NCBI GenBank assembly: GCA_001803315.1
Contig: MHBQ01000106.1
Coordinates: forward strand, 1-36,141
From: Lentisphaerae bacterium RIFOXYC12_FULL_60_16
GTDB taxonomy: Bacteria > Verrucomicrobiota > Kiritimatiellia > UBA8416 > YA12-FULL-60-10
Reading direction: 5' to 3'
DNA length: 36,141 nt
Position numbers and translations under genes: made by a program. How positions within the stretch are numbered: the stretch's first letter is position 1; each line of letters begins with the position of its first letter. The notes under the pieces were generated by a model, which saw only the letters and a program-made list of their open reading frames with translations, searched no databases and was not told the DNA's origin. Below, piece after piece: positions 18,380-26,666 of this stretch.

Positions 18380-18414
18380 GAAAAAACGGGGCAAATGCAA
18401 GTGCATTGACCGTT
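18380..18414 (-). terminator. Intrinsic terminator of the lipoprotein-SIS-HAD operon
   Basis: On the minus strand, directly at the HAD stop codon: outer arms AACGG/CCGTT, inner arms AATGC/GCATT with loop ACTT, then a T-tract (TTTTTT, 18386-18381). The stem has a small asymmetric internal loop. It is the clearest Rho-independent terminator in the window. Confidence 0.6.
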
Positions 18415-18995
18415 TAGAAAATCAATTCAGCCAGCGCCTGCATGGAGTCCACAACGAAATCCGCGCGTTCACCGGTGAATGGAACCCCGGGATTCTGGAA
18501 GAAACAGGTCCGGGTTCCGGCGGCGTAACCGGACTCAATGTCGTGTCGGAAATCGCCGACCACCAGGGTGGATTCGGGCGGAATACCCCAGGGATCGATC
18601 AGGCGGAGAATGGCCTGGGGATGAGGTTTTAAGGGAGGTTCTTCCCGCGTGGTGATCCCGTCAAACCGGAAGTTGAAACGTTGCATGAAGTGGTCCACGC
18701 TTGCCCGGGTGTTGCGGGTGGCAAGTCCCACGCGCATCCCGGTGGAACGGCACCGGGTGAGCAGTTCCAGGGCGCCCGTTTGCAGGGTTTGCTGTTCCCT
18801 GGCACGCTGTTCATGCCGCTCGACGACAGCCCAGGCACGGGCCTGGGCGACGGGGGCCAGGCGCAGGATGTCGTCCGACAAATCCCCCCGCGTATCCAAT
18901 CCGATTTCCGCGCGGATGGCGTTGAAATCCAGAACGGGTACCGTGAGCGTTCCATCCATGTCAAAAATTACGGCGTGGTAGGGCGTGGATGTCAT
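18414..18995 (-). CDS. HAD-superfamily phosphatase
   Basis: A 193-residue haloacid dehalogenase-type hydrolase. Motif I is VIFDMDGTLTVPVLDF, with the nucleophile Asp12 and the acid/base Asp14. Motif II is VGLATRNTR, the lysine of motif III is in EEPPLKPHP, and motif IV is LVVGDFRHDIESG. A small helical cap lies between motifs I and II, as in subfamily I (phosphoglycolate phosphatase-like). Substrate unknown; probably a small phosphorylated metabolite. It starts 12 bases behind the SIS-like gene, so it is the last gene of a three-gene operon ending at an intrinsic terminator. Because its neighbour is sugar-phosphate-isomerase-like, a sugar phosphate is a plausible substrate (inference). Confidence 0.85.
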   Translation of the reverse strand: MTSTPYHAVIFDMDGTLTVPVLDFNAIRAEIGLDTRGDLSDDILRLAPVAQARAWAVVERHEQRAREQQTLQTGALELLTRCRSTGMRVGLATRNTRASVDHFMQRFNFRFDGITTREEPPLKPHPQAILRLIDPWGIPPESTLVVGDFRHDIESGYAAGTRTCFFQNPGVPFTGERADFVVDSMQALAELIF

Positions 18996-19007
18996 GCCGG
19001 GGAGTTT

Positions 19008-20258
19008 TCAGGGGGTTGCCAGGGCCTCGAACACGGCATCGTCCAGGCAACGGTACACAATGCCCTGGTTCAGCCCGCTGACGGGCGCCATTCGTCCCGG
19101 GGGGAAAGGGATTTCAACCACCGTATCCGGCCGGGCCCAGCTCATGGGAATGTGAACCCGTTTCCGGGCCTCGTTGTTGGCTGGATTCTCGTCCTGGACA
19201 AAACTGGTGATGCATTCAACCCCGGTCTCCCGTATAAAGCGGCCGTAATCCTCCAGCGGGGTACTCATGCCGACAAACGAGAACCAGATGAGCAGGTCGT
19301 CGGGTTTAAGGTTTTCCTTGAATGCGGTGGAGGCGTGCCAGACCACATTGAAAGGCTTCCAGGGGGACCGGTGGTCATGGAAGACCTCGTACATCAGGAT
19401 GTGGGTGGCGGTGGCAACCTTGACGCCTTTACCCGCCTTGATGTGCGTGGCGAGCTGGTTGGCTGCTTCACGAATCGCGTCATGGACCGGCGGTTGCCGG
19501 ATGGCCAGGACCAGGGTGTGGACGTTCCCCATGAACTGGCGGGCCAGTTGTCCGGGCGGAATGGAGCCTGGCGTCCGGAACAGGGAACGCCGGAGTTCCG
19601 GCTTCTGGAGGGTTGCGTTATGTTCATTGGCGCCCGGTTCCAGAATGCTCTGCAGGATGCCGGGATACACGCCGTGACGGGTCAGGGCAGCGGTATACTC
19701 ACATTGCCAGAGCAAACCGTTCAACACGTTGAGGATGGCGTTTGCCGACGCATGGGTGCGCGATCCGTCCGGCGCCCCGTTGTCCACCAGGTAATCGCAG
19801 GGGACATTGTCCGGCATGCCGGCTTTCGACGCAAACAGGACGATGCAGGCGTGGTTGGACCGGTATGCCGTGAGACGCTTGATGGCATCCGCTCCGTTGT
19901 CTTCCCAGGAACGTACCGAAAAGAGCAGGACATCCTCGGGGGTGGCGTGTTTGGTGCGTTCCTCCGATGGCAGGGCGTTGGCCAGGCAACCGGACCGGTT
20001 CACCATTTCCTCGGCGAAACTGGGTTGCGGTGAATAGGGTACGTTAACCAGCAGGTTGGTGCTTTGAAGGGTCAGTTTGGCCGCCTGTTCGGCAGCCTGG
20101 ATGACCACCGGCAGGCGTTGTTCGATGCCGGGCAACCGGCCGGATATCGATTCCAGGGTTTGTGCCGGTAACCGGTAGGTCGTCAGCAGCAGGGTGAAGA
20201 GTACGGCTGCCGGGATGCGGATGCCGGTTTGACAGCATACAGTTCGGGCGATAGGCAT
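19008..20258 (-). CDS. Predicted exported protein with two SIS-like lobes
   Basis: A 416-residue protein with an N-terminal hydrophobic export signal (about residues 14-32, ending LPAQ). The rest resembles tandem sugar-isomerase (SIS) folds, although no exact family is recognised. Lobe 1 has DVLLFSVRSWEDNGADAIKRL (residues split around it) then ACIVLFAS and CDYLVDNGAPDG; lobe 2 has DDLLIWFSFVGMSTPLEDY then VECITSF, VVEIPFPPGRMAPVSGLNQG. These match the usual order of SIS strands: a serine-rich GxS loop, V-I-A-I-T-S strand, then a VIDNGAP-like stretch. SIS proteins are normally cytoplasmic and bind phosphosugars, so the signal peptide is odd. It lies 12 bases behind a lipoprotein gene and 12 bases before the HAD gene. 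Function not known. Confidence 0.55.
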   Translation of the reverse strand: MPIARTVCCQTGIRIPAAVLFTLLLTTYRLPAQTLESISGRLPGIEQRLPVVIQAAEQAAKLTLQSTNLLVNVPYSPQPSFAEEMVNRSGCLANALPSEERTKHATPEDVLLFSVRSWEDNGADAIKRLTAYRSNHACIVLFASKAGMPDNVPCDYLVDNGAPDGSRTHASANAILNVLNGLLWQCEYTAALTRHGVYPGILQSILEPGANEHNATLQKPELRRSLFRTPGSIPPGQLARQFMGNVHTLVLAIRQPPVHDAIREAANQLATHIKAGKGVKVATATHILMYEVFHDHRSPWKPFNVVWHASTAFKENLKPDDLLIWFSFVGMSTPLEDYGRFIRETGVECITSFVQDENPANNEARKRVHIPMSWARPDTVVEIPFPPGRMAPVSGLNQGIVYRCLDDAVFEALATP

Positions 20259-20270
20259 GGGGATTTTGTC

Positions 20271-20915
20271 CTACTTGGCGAGTCCGGCCAGTTTGGATAG
20301 GGGCAGTTCCTCCGCCATCTTCAGGACCGCCTTCATCGCAACGTTCTGTGAATCGATTGCCACCATGAAACGGTTGGCAACCATGATTTGCAGCTCGCCA
20401 TGCTGGCTGTCGGAATCAAACCGTTCGAATCCCTTGTTACCGGCCACGGTGACGGTGCGTTCGTATCCGGAATCGGATTCATTGTCGATTTTCATATTGG
20501 CCCAGGCCATCTGGGCCAGCATGGCGGTTCCGGCCATTCCACCCATATCGGTGATCTGGATATGGATGGAGGAACCGTCATCGTTTTCATAGCGGGCTTC
20601 GGCATTGGATACCCGGACCCCGAATGCCTCGTTCTTCGATCCCTGATGTTCGGTGCGTGGAAGTCCCGAGGCTTTTTCCGGAAGGAGTTTCTTCATTTCA
20701 CGGAAATCGGCCAGTTCGACGGCTGTCCCGGCCACGGCATTCTGCTCCTGCATGGCCTGGGCCATTTGTTTGGCCTGCTGTTCCATGGCATTCGCGGACA
20801 CTTGCATGGCTTCCGCGGTGGTTTGCCGTGCTTTTTCCTGTTCGGACTTCTGTCCGCCACATCCGGCCAGGCCAATCGTCAAAACCGCTGCGGTTATAAG
20901 GTGTATCGAGTTCAT
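20271..20915 (-). CDS. Predicted lipoprotein of unknown function
   Basis: A 214-residue lipoprotein with a clear lipobox (LAGC, Cys19) after the signal LITAAVLTIG. A glutamine-, alanine- and methionine-rich helical stretch follows (about 25-60), then a mixed domain with GSSIHIQITDMGGMAGTAML and ERTVTVAGNKGFERFDSDS. This resembles sensor-like lipoproteins that carry a small alpha/beta domain, but no family is recognised. The ribosome site AAAGGA precedes ATG 20915. A TATATT -10-like hexamer (20968-20963, minus strand) lies upstream, with no good -35. First gene of the operon with the SIS-like and HAD genes. Confidence 0.65.
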   Translation of the reverse strand: MNSIHLITAAVLTIGLAGCGGQKSEQEKARQTTAEAMQVSANAMEQQAKQMAQAMQEQNAVAGTAVELADFREMKKLLPEKASGLPRTEHQGSKNEAFGVRVSNAEARYENDDGSSIHIQITDMGGMAGTAMLAQMAWANMKIDNESDSGYERTVTVAGNKGFERFDSDSQHGELQIMVANRFMVAIDSQNVAMKAVLKMAEELPLSKLAGLAK

Positions 20916-21055
20916 GGCAAGGTCCTTTCGTCGTCTCCATTAACGGAATGAGCCATCGCGGCAATATAACCGTATTTGTGGCTGTTCGAAAGCATTGCAG
21001 ATTCCGGATGAATGTCAATCGTACGGGGATTGCATCGTGGAAAGGTTTCGATAGT

Positions 21056-21856
21056 ATGGCGCCCATGACGTGGTTTGATGCGCACAACCATCTGCAGGAT
21101 CCGCGGCTTGAGCCGGGATTGCCGGACGTTATCCGCCGGGCCCGTAATGCCGGGGTATCGTTCATGTCGTGCTGTGGAACGGAAGCGCCGGATTGGCCGA
21201 GGGTGGAGCGTCTGGCGGCGGAAGTGCCGGGACTGATTCCCTCCTTTGGCATCCATCCCTGGAACTTGCGGGGGCGTGGCGACCGGTGGCTGGAGGACTT
21301 GGAGTCGGTGATAAAACGGGTTCCTTCCGCCGGCGTTGGGGAAATCGGTCTGGACCATGCCTTGGAATACCGGTGTGATGATGAACAGGACGAGGTGTTC
21401 GGGCGTCAACTGGAACTGGCCCGCCGGTTCGAACGGCCGGTGTCCATCCACTGCCGTAAAGCGTGGGAATCCCTGTTGCAGGGCCTTGACCGGGTGGGGC
21501 CGTTGCCTGCCGGGTTTGTCGTTCATGCGTATTCCGGGAGTCCTGAAATGGTTCCTGCCATCTGTGAACGGGGCGGGTATGTATCGTTTTCCGGGACCTT
21601 GACCCGGCACCGGAACCACCGGGCACAGGCCGCTTGCATGGTGGTTCCGGAGGACCGGTTGCTGATCGAGACGGATGCGCCGGATATGTTGCCGGAGATC
21701 CCGGGCCGTCAACCGGCGCCGGATGAACCACCCAATGAACCGGCCAACCTGGCGTATGTGGCGGCGGCGATGGTCCGATACCGCGCCATGCCCCCGGAAA
21801 TGGTCGCCGGACTGACGACGGATAATGCCCGCCGTTTGTTTCGTGTGCGGGAATAA
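21056..21856 (+). CDS. TatD-family metal-dependent hydrolase
   Basis: A 266-residue TIM-barrel hydrolase of the TatD type; characterised relatives are metal-dependent deoxyribonucleases. Metal ligands are visible: the HxH pair in FDAHNHLQ (His10, His12), the glutamate of GVGEIGLDH, the histidine of VSIHCRKA, the histidine of VVHAYSGSPE and the aspartate of IETDAPDM. The DAPDMLPE version replaces the more common SPYLAP. The start at ATG 21056 lies ten bases behind an AAAGG ribosome site; ATG 21065 is also possible, while the longer upstream frame has no support. Divergent from the lipoprotein operon and convergent with the radical SAM gene. Confidence 0.85.
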   Translation: MAPMTWFDAHNHLQDPRLEPGLPDVIRRARNAGVSFMSCCGTEAPDWPRVERLAAEVPGLIPSFGIHPWNLRGRGDRWLEDLESVIKRVPSAGVGEIGLDHALEYRCDDEQDEVFGRQLELARRFERPVSIHCRKAWESLLQGLDRVGPLPAGFVVHAYSGSPEMVPAICERGGYVSFSGTLTRHRNHRAQAACMVVPEDRLLIETDAPDMLPEIPGRQPAPDEPPNEPANLAYVAAAMVRYRAMPPEMVAGLTTDNARRLFRVRE

Positions 21857-21868
21857 GCGCGTATTGCT

Positions 21869-23572
21869 TCAGTAGCAGGACGCTTCCAGCAGGTCCGTCA
21901 CGGCGCGACGCCAGGAACGCGAAGGCCGGAATTTCTCAGGCAAGAGGACCATCACCCGGCGGGCAACCAGCCGGTGTTCCGGATCGGTGCTCAACCGGTC
22001 GAGCCAATGCGGCTCATGGTTGCGAATTTGCCGGATCATGCCGTCGAATAGATCCAGCGGTTCCTCTTGCTCCGGACAGACAACGAATTGGCAGAGTATA
22101 TGGGGTTCTTGTGTGATGGCACGGCTGATCCACTGCGCGATCCGTGCCCGCCGGCTGAAAAGATCCTTTCCCCGGATCAGGATGGCCCGCCGGTTGGTAT
22201 GACCCGGGAAGGGGACGGGTGGGGGGGCCGGGCGGAATCGCACCGACTCCGGAAACCGGTCGGGAAGGCGGTATGCGACCAGTTTTCGGGCCGGGGAATC
22301 CGGGAGATTACCGCCCCGTGTACGGGCAAACATCTCGGCTTGTTCGAGGGAATCCTGCGACAGGAGCGGGGTTGCATAAACGCGATACGGCGGACGATCG
22401 GCAGCCTGCAGCTTGAGTGATGTGCGTTGTTCGCGCAACTGGGTGCCGGGAATGAGCAACGTGTGCAGGAATTGAACCTGGGTGTCCGGTATCCGGTATG
22501 CCCATTCAAGATCGGCTCGTATATCGGCAGGGGTTTGTCCGGGCAGGCCGGCCATGAGATCGACCGTCAGGTGAATGTGCTGCCGGACCATGCGGCGGAT
22601 TCCGGTAAGGAGCGGCTGTATCCGGCTTGGCCGTTGAATGGCCCGCAGTACGCGCGGACTACGGCTTTGAACGCCCACTTCAAGGTCCGTGAAATTTGCC
22701 TTCTTCAAAAGGTGTGCCTGGCGGGTCGTGATGGTGTCCGCCCGGATTTCGGCAAAGAAACGCACGGATTTTGTCCGGTTGAATTGAAGGATGGCATCGA
22801 GGATGGCGTCAAAATGTGGATTGCTGTTGAACGTGGGATCAATGAACCGGATTTCCCGCGCCCCGCGCTGGTGCAGGATACGGATGCGTTGGATGACCGC
22901 TTCCGGCCCGATTGCGGAGCGTGAACGGCGTTGATGGGCGTAGGAGCAGAAGGTACAGCGCAGGGGGCAACCGCGCGTGGTTTCCAAATAGGCCATACCG
23001 TTTGAATCCGGCCGGTTCAAGCGCCCGTTGGCAGGGGGCAGGATGTCGGGCAGGTGGACGGGTGGGGGTGGCGTATGGCCCCATACCCACCGGTGTCCCC
23101 GTCGCCAGGCGACCGTGTTGCAGGAGGTTGTCCGATGGTGTTGCCAGGCGTCGACCATCAGGGGAAAGACGATTTCGCCCTCGCCGGATGCCGCCGCATC
23201 GATGGCGTCCGATTCGAACAGGAACGGGTGATTGCGGGCGACTTCCGGGCCGCCGACCATAATGGTGGTCCGGGGACGTTTCCGGCGGACCTGTCCGGCG
23301 ATGTGCAGGAATCGTTCGATGTTCCAGAGATACAGGGTGCCGACCAGCAGGTCGGGTTGTTGCCGGACAATCCAGTTGACCAGGGTCCGGTCATCCATCG
23401 TGTCGGTGTTGGGGGGTGCCACGCGGCACTGCGTACGGGCCGCCATCGGTGTTCGCGACAGGCTGTATGCCAGATAATGCGCCGCCAACGGAACGTTTTC
23501 AGGCGCAACGGAGACGTCATTATCCAGCTGCGGCAGTTGGAGAAACAGGAGGGTTGTGTCGGGACTTGGCAT
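21869..23572 (-). CDS. Radical SAM protein with B12-binding-type N-terminal domain
   Basis: A 567-residue protein. Residues about 5-145 look like a cobalamin-binding-type Rossmann domain (LLVGTLYLWNIERFLHIAG, IMVGGPEVARN), but no DxHxxG cobalamin-histidine motif is seen. The radical SAM core follows with TTRGCPLRCTFCSYAHQRRS (Cys202, 206 and 209 bind the cluster), EIRFIDPTFNSNP, RTDLEVGVQS-type strands, and a C-terminal part with a DUF4080-like character. Reaction unknown. The gene has its own promoter with a palindrome over the -35 and no ribosome site, so it may be leaderless. It lies behind the membrane zinc-ribbon gene, and this gene order suggests a shared role. Confidence 0.8.
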   Translation of the reverse strand: MPSPDTTLLFLQLPQLDNDVSVAPENVPLAAHYLAYSLSRTPMAARTQCRVAPPNTDTMDDRTLVNWIVRQQPDLLVGTLYLWNIERFLHIAGQVRRKRPRTTIMVGGPEVARNHPFLFESDAIDAAASGEGEIVFPLMVDAWQHHRTTSCNTVAWRRGHRWVWGHTPPPPVHLPDILPPANGRLNRPDSNGMAYLETTRGCPLRCTFCSYAHQRRSRSAIGPEAVIQRIRILHQRGAREIRFIDPTFNSNPHFDAILDAILQFNRTKSVRFFAEIRADTITTRQAHLLKKANFTDLEVGVQSRSPRVLRAIQRPSRIQPLLTGIRRMVRQHIHLTVDLMAGLPGQTPADIRADLEWAYRIPDTQVQFLHTLLIPGTQLREQRTSLKLQAADRPPYRVYATPLLSQDSLEQAEMFARTRGGNLPDSPARKLVAYRLPDRFPESVRFRPAPPPVPFPGHTNRRAILIRGKDLFSRRARIAQWISRAITQEPHILCQFVVCPEQEEPLDLFDGMIRQIRNHEPHWLDRLSTDPEHRLVARRVMVLLPEKFRPSRSWRRAVTDLLEASCY

Positions 23573-23581
23573 AACGCGAAA

Positions 23582-23614
23582 ACAGTAGACGCTGGAGGGT
23601 TTCAGGTCAAACCC
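23582..23614 (-). promoter_or_regulatory. Predicted radical SAM gene promoter with overlapping palindrome
   Basis: Minus strand: TTGACC (23610-23605, 5 of 6), a 17-nt spacer and TACTGT (23587-23582, 4 of 6), nine bases before the ATG at 23572. The inverted repeat GGGTTT-(6 nt)-AAACCC (23597-23614) covers the -35, an arrangement expected for a repressor site. The predicted leader is only about 2 nt. Confidence 0.45.
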
Positions 23615-23659
23615 GCAACGGTTTTTCCGTCAAACAGGCCGCACTTCGCGCGGTCCACG

Positions 23660-24751
23660 TCAGCGGGCGGGTTCCTTCCTGTCCCCGCAGTGATCGCAGA
23701 AGGGGAGAAGGGTGTGCCGGATGAAATGGCAGTCCGGGCATTCCTCGAACAGGGGGGTGCCGCAATGCGGACAGGTGTAGCGGCTGTCCGGGAATGCGGC
23801 TTCATCGGCCGGCAGGTGCAGGCGGGACAGCGACCGGCGGGTCCAGAACCGGAAGCGCATGGGGCCGCGCCGTATCGGGTAGTCACATACCGGGCAGAAG
23901 AAACGCTCGTAGGCCTCGCGGTAACGCTTGAGCAGCCATTCGGCCGGCGGCCGCGCCACCAGGCGCAAGATGGCAATGAGCAGTCTGACCACCACCGCCA
24001 TGGCGGCACCCAGAAGGATGTAACGGAACAGGCGGCTGGGGAACCAATGGTGAATCACCAGCCCGACGCGGGCCAGGATGGACAGGCCGGCCGCCATGGC
24101 CAGGGGGAAGTGCAGGTGGCTGCGCCAGCGGAACAGGATCCATCCGGAACCGGCCAGCAGGGGCAGCAGGACCGCCAGTTGCAGGAAGGCCACCCGGTGC
24201 TGGTGCCGGCGGAGAAGCTGCTGGTGTTCCTTGCGTGCTGGTTCACGCTGTTGTTCGATCTGTTCCTGGGTCAAACGGTCTTCGGCATCGAGGCTGTTTT
24301 TCTGCATGGTCAGGCGGGCGATTTCCTGGTTAATGGCCTGATCCCGTTTCTGGTTGAGCAGGAATACATCCATACTGTCGGTGAAGGCCTTCTCCTCGGC
24401 GGCGGAGAGTTTGCGGTTCTGCTGGACGCTGGTGCGCTGGAGGTCGAGCAGCTGGTTGATCGTGCGTTCGAGGGTGCCGGTGCCGTCACGCAGGATGCGC
24501 TGTTCATGCTGCTGTTCACGGATCAGGCGCTCGATGCGGGCCAGGTCGACTTTCAACGCCCCGGCCTTGCTGATCAGGGCGGCATCGAGGTGCCGTGCTT
24601 CGATCTCCGGGTAGGAGGGGCCGGGGATTTCGGCCAGGTCCCGCACCAGGAACCCCAGCAGCCAGAACAACAGGATGGCGAACAGGACGGTGAGTGAATG
24701 GATGGCCAGGCGTTGCCGGCCGGTACCTCGTGGAACGGATGCAGCGTTCAT
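23660..24751 (-). CDS. Membrane protein with coiled coil and C-terminal zinc ribbons
   Basis: A 363-residue protein not assigned to a known family. It has a transmembrane segment near 17-37, a long charged coiled coil at about 60-185 (rich in Gln, Glu, Arg and Leu), further membrane helices at about 188-207, 216-235 and 243-266, and a cytoplasmic C-terminal part with paired cysteines: FFCPVCDYP (286-289), YTCPHCG (327-330), EECPDC (338-341) and FCDHCG (352-355). These would form two zinc ribbons. ATG 24751 has an ideal ribosome site (AGGAGG, 6 nt upstream). It lies 41 bases behind the third URO-D gene and 87 bases before the radical SAM gene. Possible role: membrane scaffold or sensor (inference). 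Confidence 0.65.
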   Translation of the reverse strand: MNAASVPRGTGRQRLAIHSLTVLFAILLFWLLGFLVRDLAEIPGPSYPEIEARHLDAALISKAGALKVDLARIERLIREQQHEQRILRDGTGTLERTINQLLDLQRTSVQQNRKLSAAEEKAFTDSMDVFLLNQKRDQAINQEIARLTMQKNSLDAEDRLTQEQIEQQREPARKEHQQLLRRHQHRVAFLQLAVLLPLLAGSGWILFRWRSHLHFPLAMAAGLSILARVGLVIHHWFPSRLFRYILLGAAMAVVVRLLIAILRLVARPPAEWLLKRYREAYERFFCPVCDYPIRRGPMRFRFWTRRSLSRLHLPADEAAFPDSRYTCPHCGTPLFEECPDCHFIRHTLLPFCDHCGDRKEPAR

Positions 24752-24792
24752 GGATTACCTCCTGCCGTATGATGCTGGAACTGTTTATCGTA

Positions 24793-25854
24793 TCAGGAAT
24801 AGGAGCCCAGCCGTTTGGCGAGTTCCACGATCCCCTTGAAGTCGTTCAAGCTGACGCTGGACGGGACGGAATGATCAGACGAAAAGATGTATCCGCCACC
24901 GGCCTTGAGCGCGGGAATGACCTGTTCCATTTCGGCCCGGATGGCGTCCGGGCGGTCCCACAGGACGGCATTGATGCCACCGTGAAGGACCAGCCGGTCA
25001 CCGACCTGCTGCTTGATGGCGACAGGGTCCATGCCGGCCTTGACTTCCAGCGGGTTCAGGCTGTCCAAACCCATGCCGACAAGTTCCGGGATAAAGGGCC
25101 GGATATCCCCGCAGGAGTGCAACGCGGCCTTGATCCCCTTGGCGTGGGCCCATTCGATGGCCCGCTGGTGAAACGGCTTGAGGAGTTCCCGGTACATGGA
25201 GAGGGAGAAGAACTGGTTGAGTTTGTAACCCATGTCGTCGGGCCAGCGGATGGAATCGAACCGATAGCCGGCATCCCAGACCATGTCGAACAGCGCCATA
25301 TTCATTTCCAACTCGTGCCGGAACATGTCCATGCACCATTCCGGCTGTTCCACGAGCGCCATCAGCAGCCGTTCCGTGCCGACGGTCCAGGAGTGGGTGA
25401 TGTCGAACCCGAACCAGAAGTGCGCCTCGATCCAATAGCCCTCGCGTTTCCAGACCGGATAGTGCTGCTCGAGAAATTTCCAGTCGATCCGGTCACGGGT
25501 GGGGGTCATCCGTTCCTTGGCCTTCTGCCAGGAGTCCGGGCCGGTGATCGTGAAATCCAGGAACTCCGGGGTTGATGCCGCATGTTTCCAGCTGCGCATG
25601 GTGACGCCCCAGGGTGACGTGTAGGTGGAGTACGTGTCGGTTTCCTCCAACGTGCGGACTGGGTACCGGGGCGAATTGTCGGCCCCGATTCCGGCAACCT
25701 TGTCGAGCCCGAAATAGTCGACATAGCTGACCGATGCAGGCATGCCTTCCTGCTGCCACCGTTCGATGGTGGCGGCCCAGGGATAGTCAATGACGGGGAT
25801 GCGGTCGGCTTCACGGTGTTCGAACATGCGGCGGAACCGCTCGTGGCTGGTCAT
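24793..25854 (-). CDS. Uroporphyrinogen decarboxylase-fold protein with zinc HxC motif
   Basis: A 353-residue URO-D superfamily protein, the third in the window. Unlike the other two it keeps the zinc-type motif AALHSCGD (His246, Cys248), as found in the methylcobamide:coenzyme M methyltransferases MtaA/MtbA, so methyl transfer to or from a corrinoid or thiol is plausible. The barrel end GGGYIFSSDHSVPSSVSL is typical. HemE N-terminal arginine motifs are missing. The ribosome site AGGAGG precedes ATG 25854. It lies 58 bases behind the GNAT gene and in front of the membrane zinc-ribbon gene. The acceptor and donor are unknown. Confidence 0.8.
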   Translation of the reverse strand: MTSHERFRRMFEHREADRIPVIDYPWAATIERWQQEGMPASVSYVDYFGLDKVAGIGADNSPRYPVRTLEETDTYSTYTSPWGVTMRSWKHAASTPEFLDFTITGPDSWQKAKERMTPTRDRIDWKFLEQHYPVWKREGYWIEAHFWFGFDITHSWTVGTERLLMALVEQPEWCMDMFRHELEMNMALFDMVWDAGYRFDSIRWPDDMGYKLNQFFSLSMYRELLKPFHQRAIEWAHAKGIKAALHSCGDIRPFIPELVGMGLDSLNPLEVKAGMDPVAIKQQVGDRLVLHGGINAVLWDRPDAIRAEMEQVIPALKAGGGYIFSSDHSVPSSVSLNDFKGIVELAKRLGSYS

Positions 25855-25912
25855 GGATATTCCTCCTGTTGGTTCCTGTCACTCCGCACGATAGTGGGGT
25901 GCGGTCATTCCG

Positions 25913-26479
25913 TCAATGGTTCGTGTCGTGTCGGGCAGGCCGTTCCATGGCATATTCAAGTTCGGCGTCGAGGCCGGGTTGAAACCCCTTCGGGCGCACC
26001 TGTTCCCGGATCACCTTGAATCCCATCGACGTATACAGTTTGACCCCGCGGGTGTTGGCCTGCTGGACGGTCAACTGGATGACGGGAGGGGCCAGGGTCC
26101 GGCCGATTTCCAGGAGGCGGGTCATGATGATGCGGCCGGTCCCGGCGTTCTGGAAATCGGGATGAATGCAGATGCCGAAGGTAGACCGGTCGGATCCGGT
26201 TGTCCAGCGGAGCCAGGCATATCCGCCGATCCGGTGGTCGGTGGTTTCGATCACCAGGACAATCTCCGTCGGGGAATCGGCCGTGGCGGCGTTGGCCAGG
26301 GCGTGTTCCCGGTCCAGCGGGTGCGGGCAGTAGAATCGGAAATCTGAACGTGGCACACCGGCATAGAAGGCGGTCAGGGCTTCGCCGTCGGAGCGTTCCA
26401 ACGCACGTATCGTGACGGTGCGCCCGTCTTTCAGGAACGTCTTGATCGGACCGAAAAGGCATCGGTTATCGGGTGTCAT
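25913..26479 (-). CDS. GNAT-family N-acetyltransferase
   Basis: A 188-residue acetyl-CoA-dependent acyltransferase. The GNAT fold is shown by RTVTIRALERSDGEALTAFY (beta1-alpha1), IGGYAWLRW (beta4), FGICIHPDFQNAGTGRIIMTRLLEIG, which contains the acetyl-CoA pyrophosphate loop QNAGTG, and NTRGVKLYTSMGFKVI (the C-terminal motif B). The substrate is unknown. ATG 26479 lies 7 bases behind AGGAG; the GTG at 26482 is also possible. It is the first gene of the minus-strand cluster running into the third URO-D gene and is divergent from the flippase. Confidence 0.85.
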   Translation of the reverse strand: MTPDNRCLFGPIKTFLKDGRTVTIRALERSDGEALTAFYAGVPRSDFRFYCPHPLDREHALANAATADSPTEIVLVIETTDHRIGGYAWLRWTTGSDRSTFGICIHPDFQNAGTGRIIMTRLLEIGRTLAPPVIQLTVQQANTRGVKLYTSMGFKVIREQVRPKGFQPGLDAELEYAMERPARHDTNH

Positions 26480-26608
26480 CACGTATCTCCTGCCGGGATG
26501 GTTGCATGATTCTGCCAGTCGAATGACCGCATGATAGGTAAAACCCTTGATGGCCGCCAGCGGTTTCCGTGGCGCCCCATCTGCAGGTGCGCCCGATACG
26601 GAATGGGC

Positions 26609-26637
26609 TTTACAGGATGGGGGGGGGACGGCATACG
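26609..26637 (+). promoter_or_regulatory. Predicted flippase promoter with a G9 tract in the spacer
   Basis: TTTACA (26609-26614, 5 of 6) is followed by a 17-nt spacer and CATACG (26632-26637, 3 of 6). The spacer contains an uninterrupted run of nine G (26619-26627). Homopolymer length changes here would change promoter spacing, as known in phase-variable promoters of other bacteria. The -10 match is weak, so the promoter call is tentative. Confidence 0.35.
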
Positions 26638-26666
26638 TTACCCCGTTTCATACAGGCAGGGAGACT

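Noticed and set aside
18681..20033. Plus-strand frame of 450 codons opposite the HAD and SIS-like genes
   Set aside because: The minus-strand genes show HAD motifs and a signal peptide with ordered starts and stops; the antisense frame has none.
23054..24697. Plus-strand frame of 547 codons opposite the radical SAM and zinc-ribbon genes
   Set aside because: Low-complexity Q/G/R-rich translation; the minus-strand genes have cluster cysteines and perfect ribosome sites.
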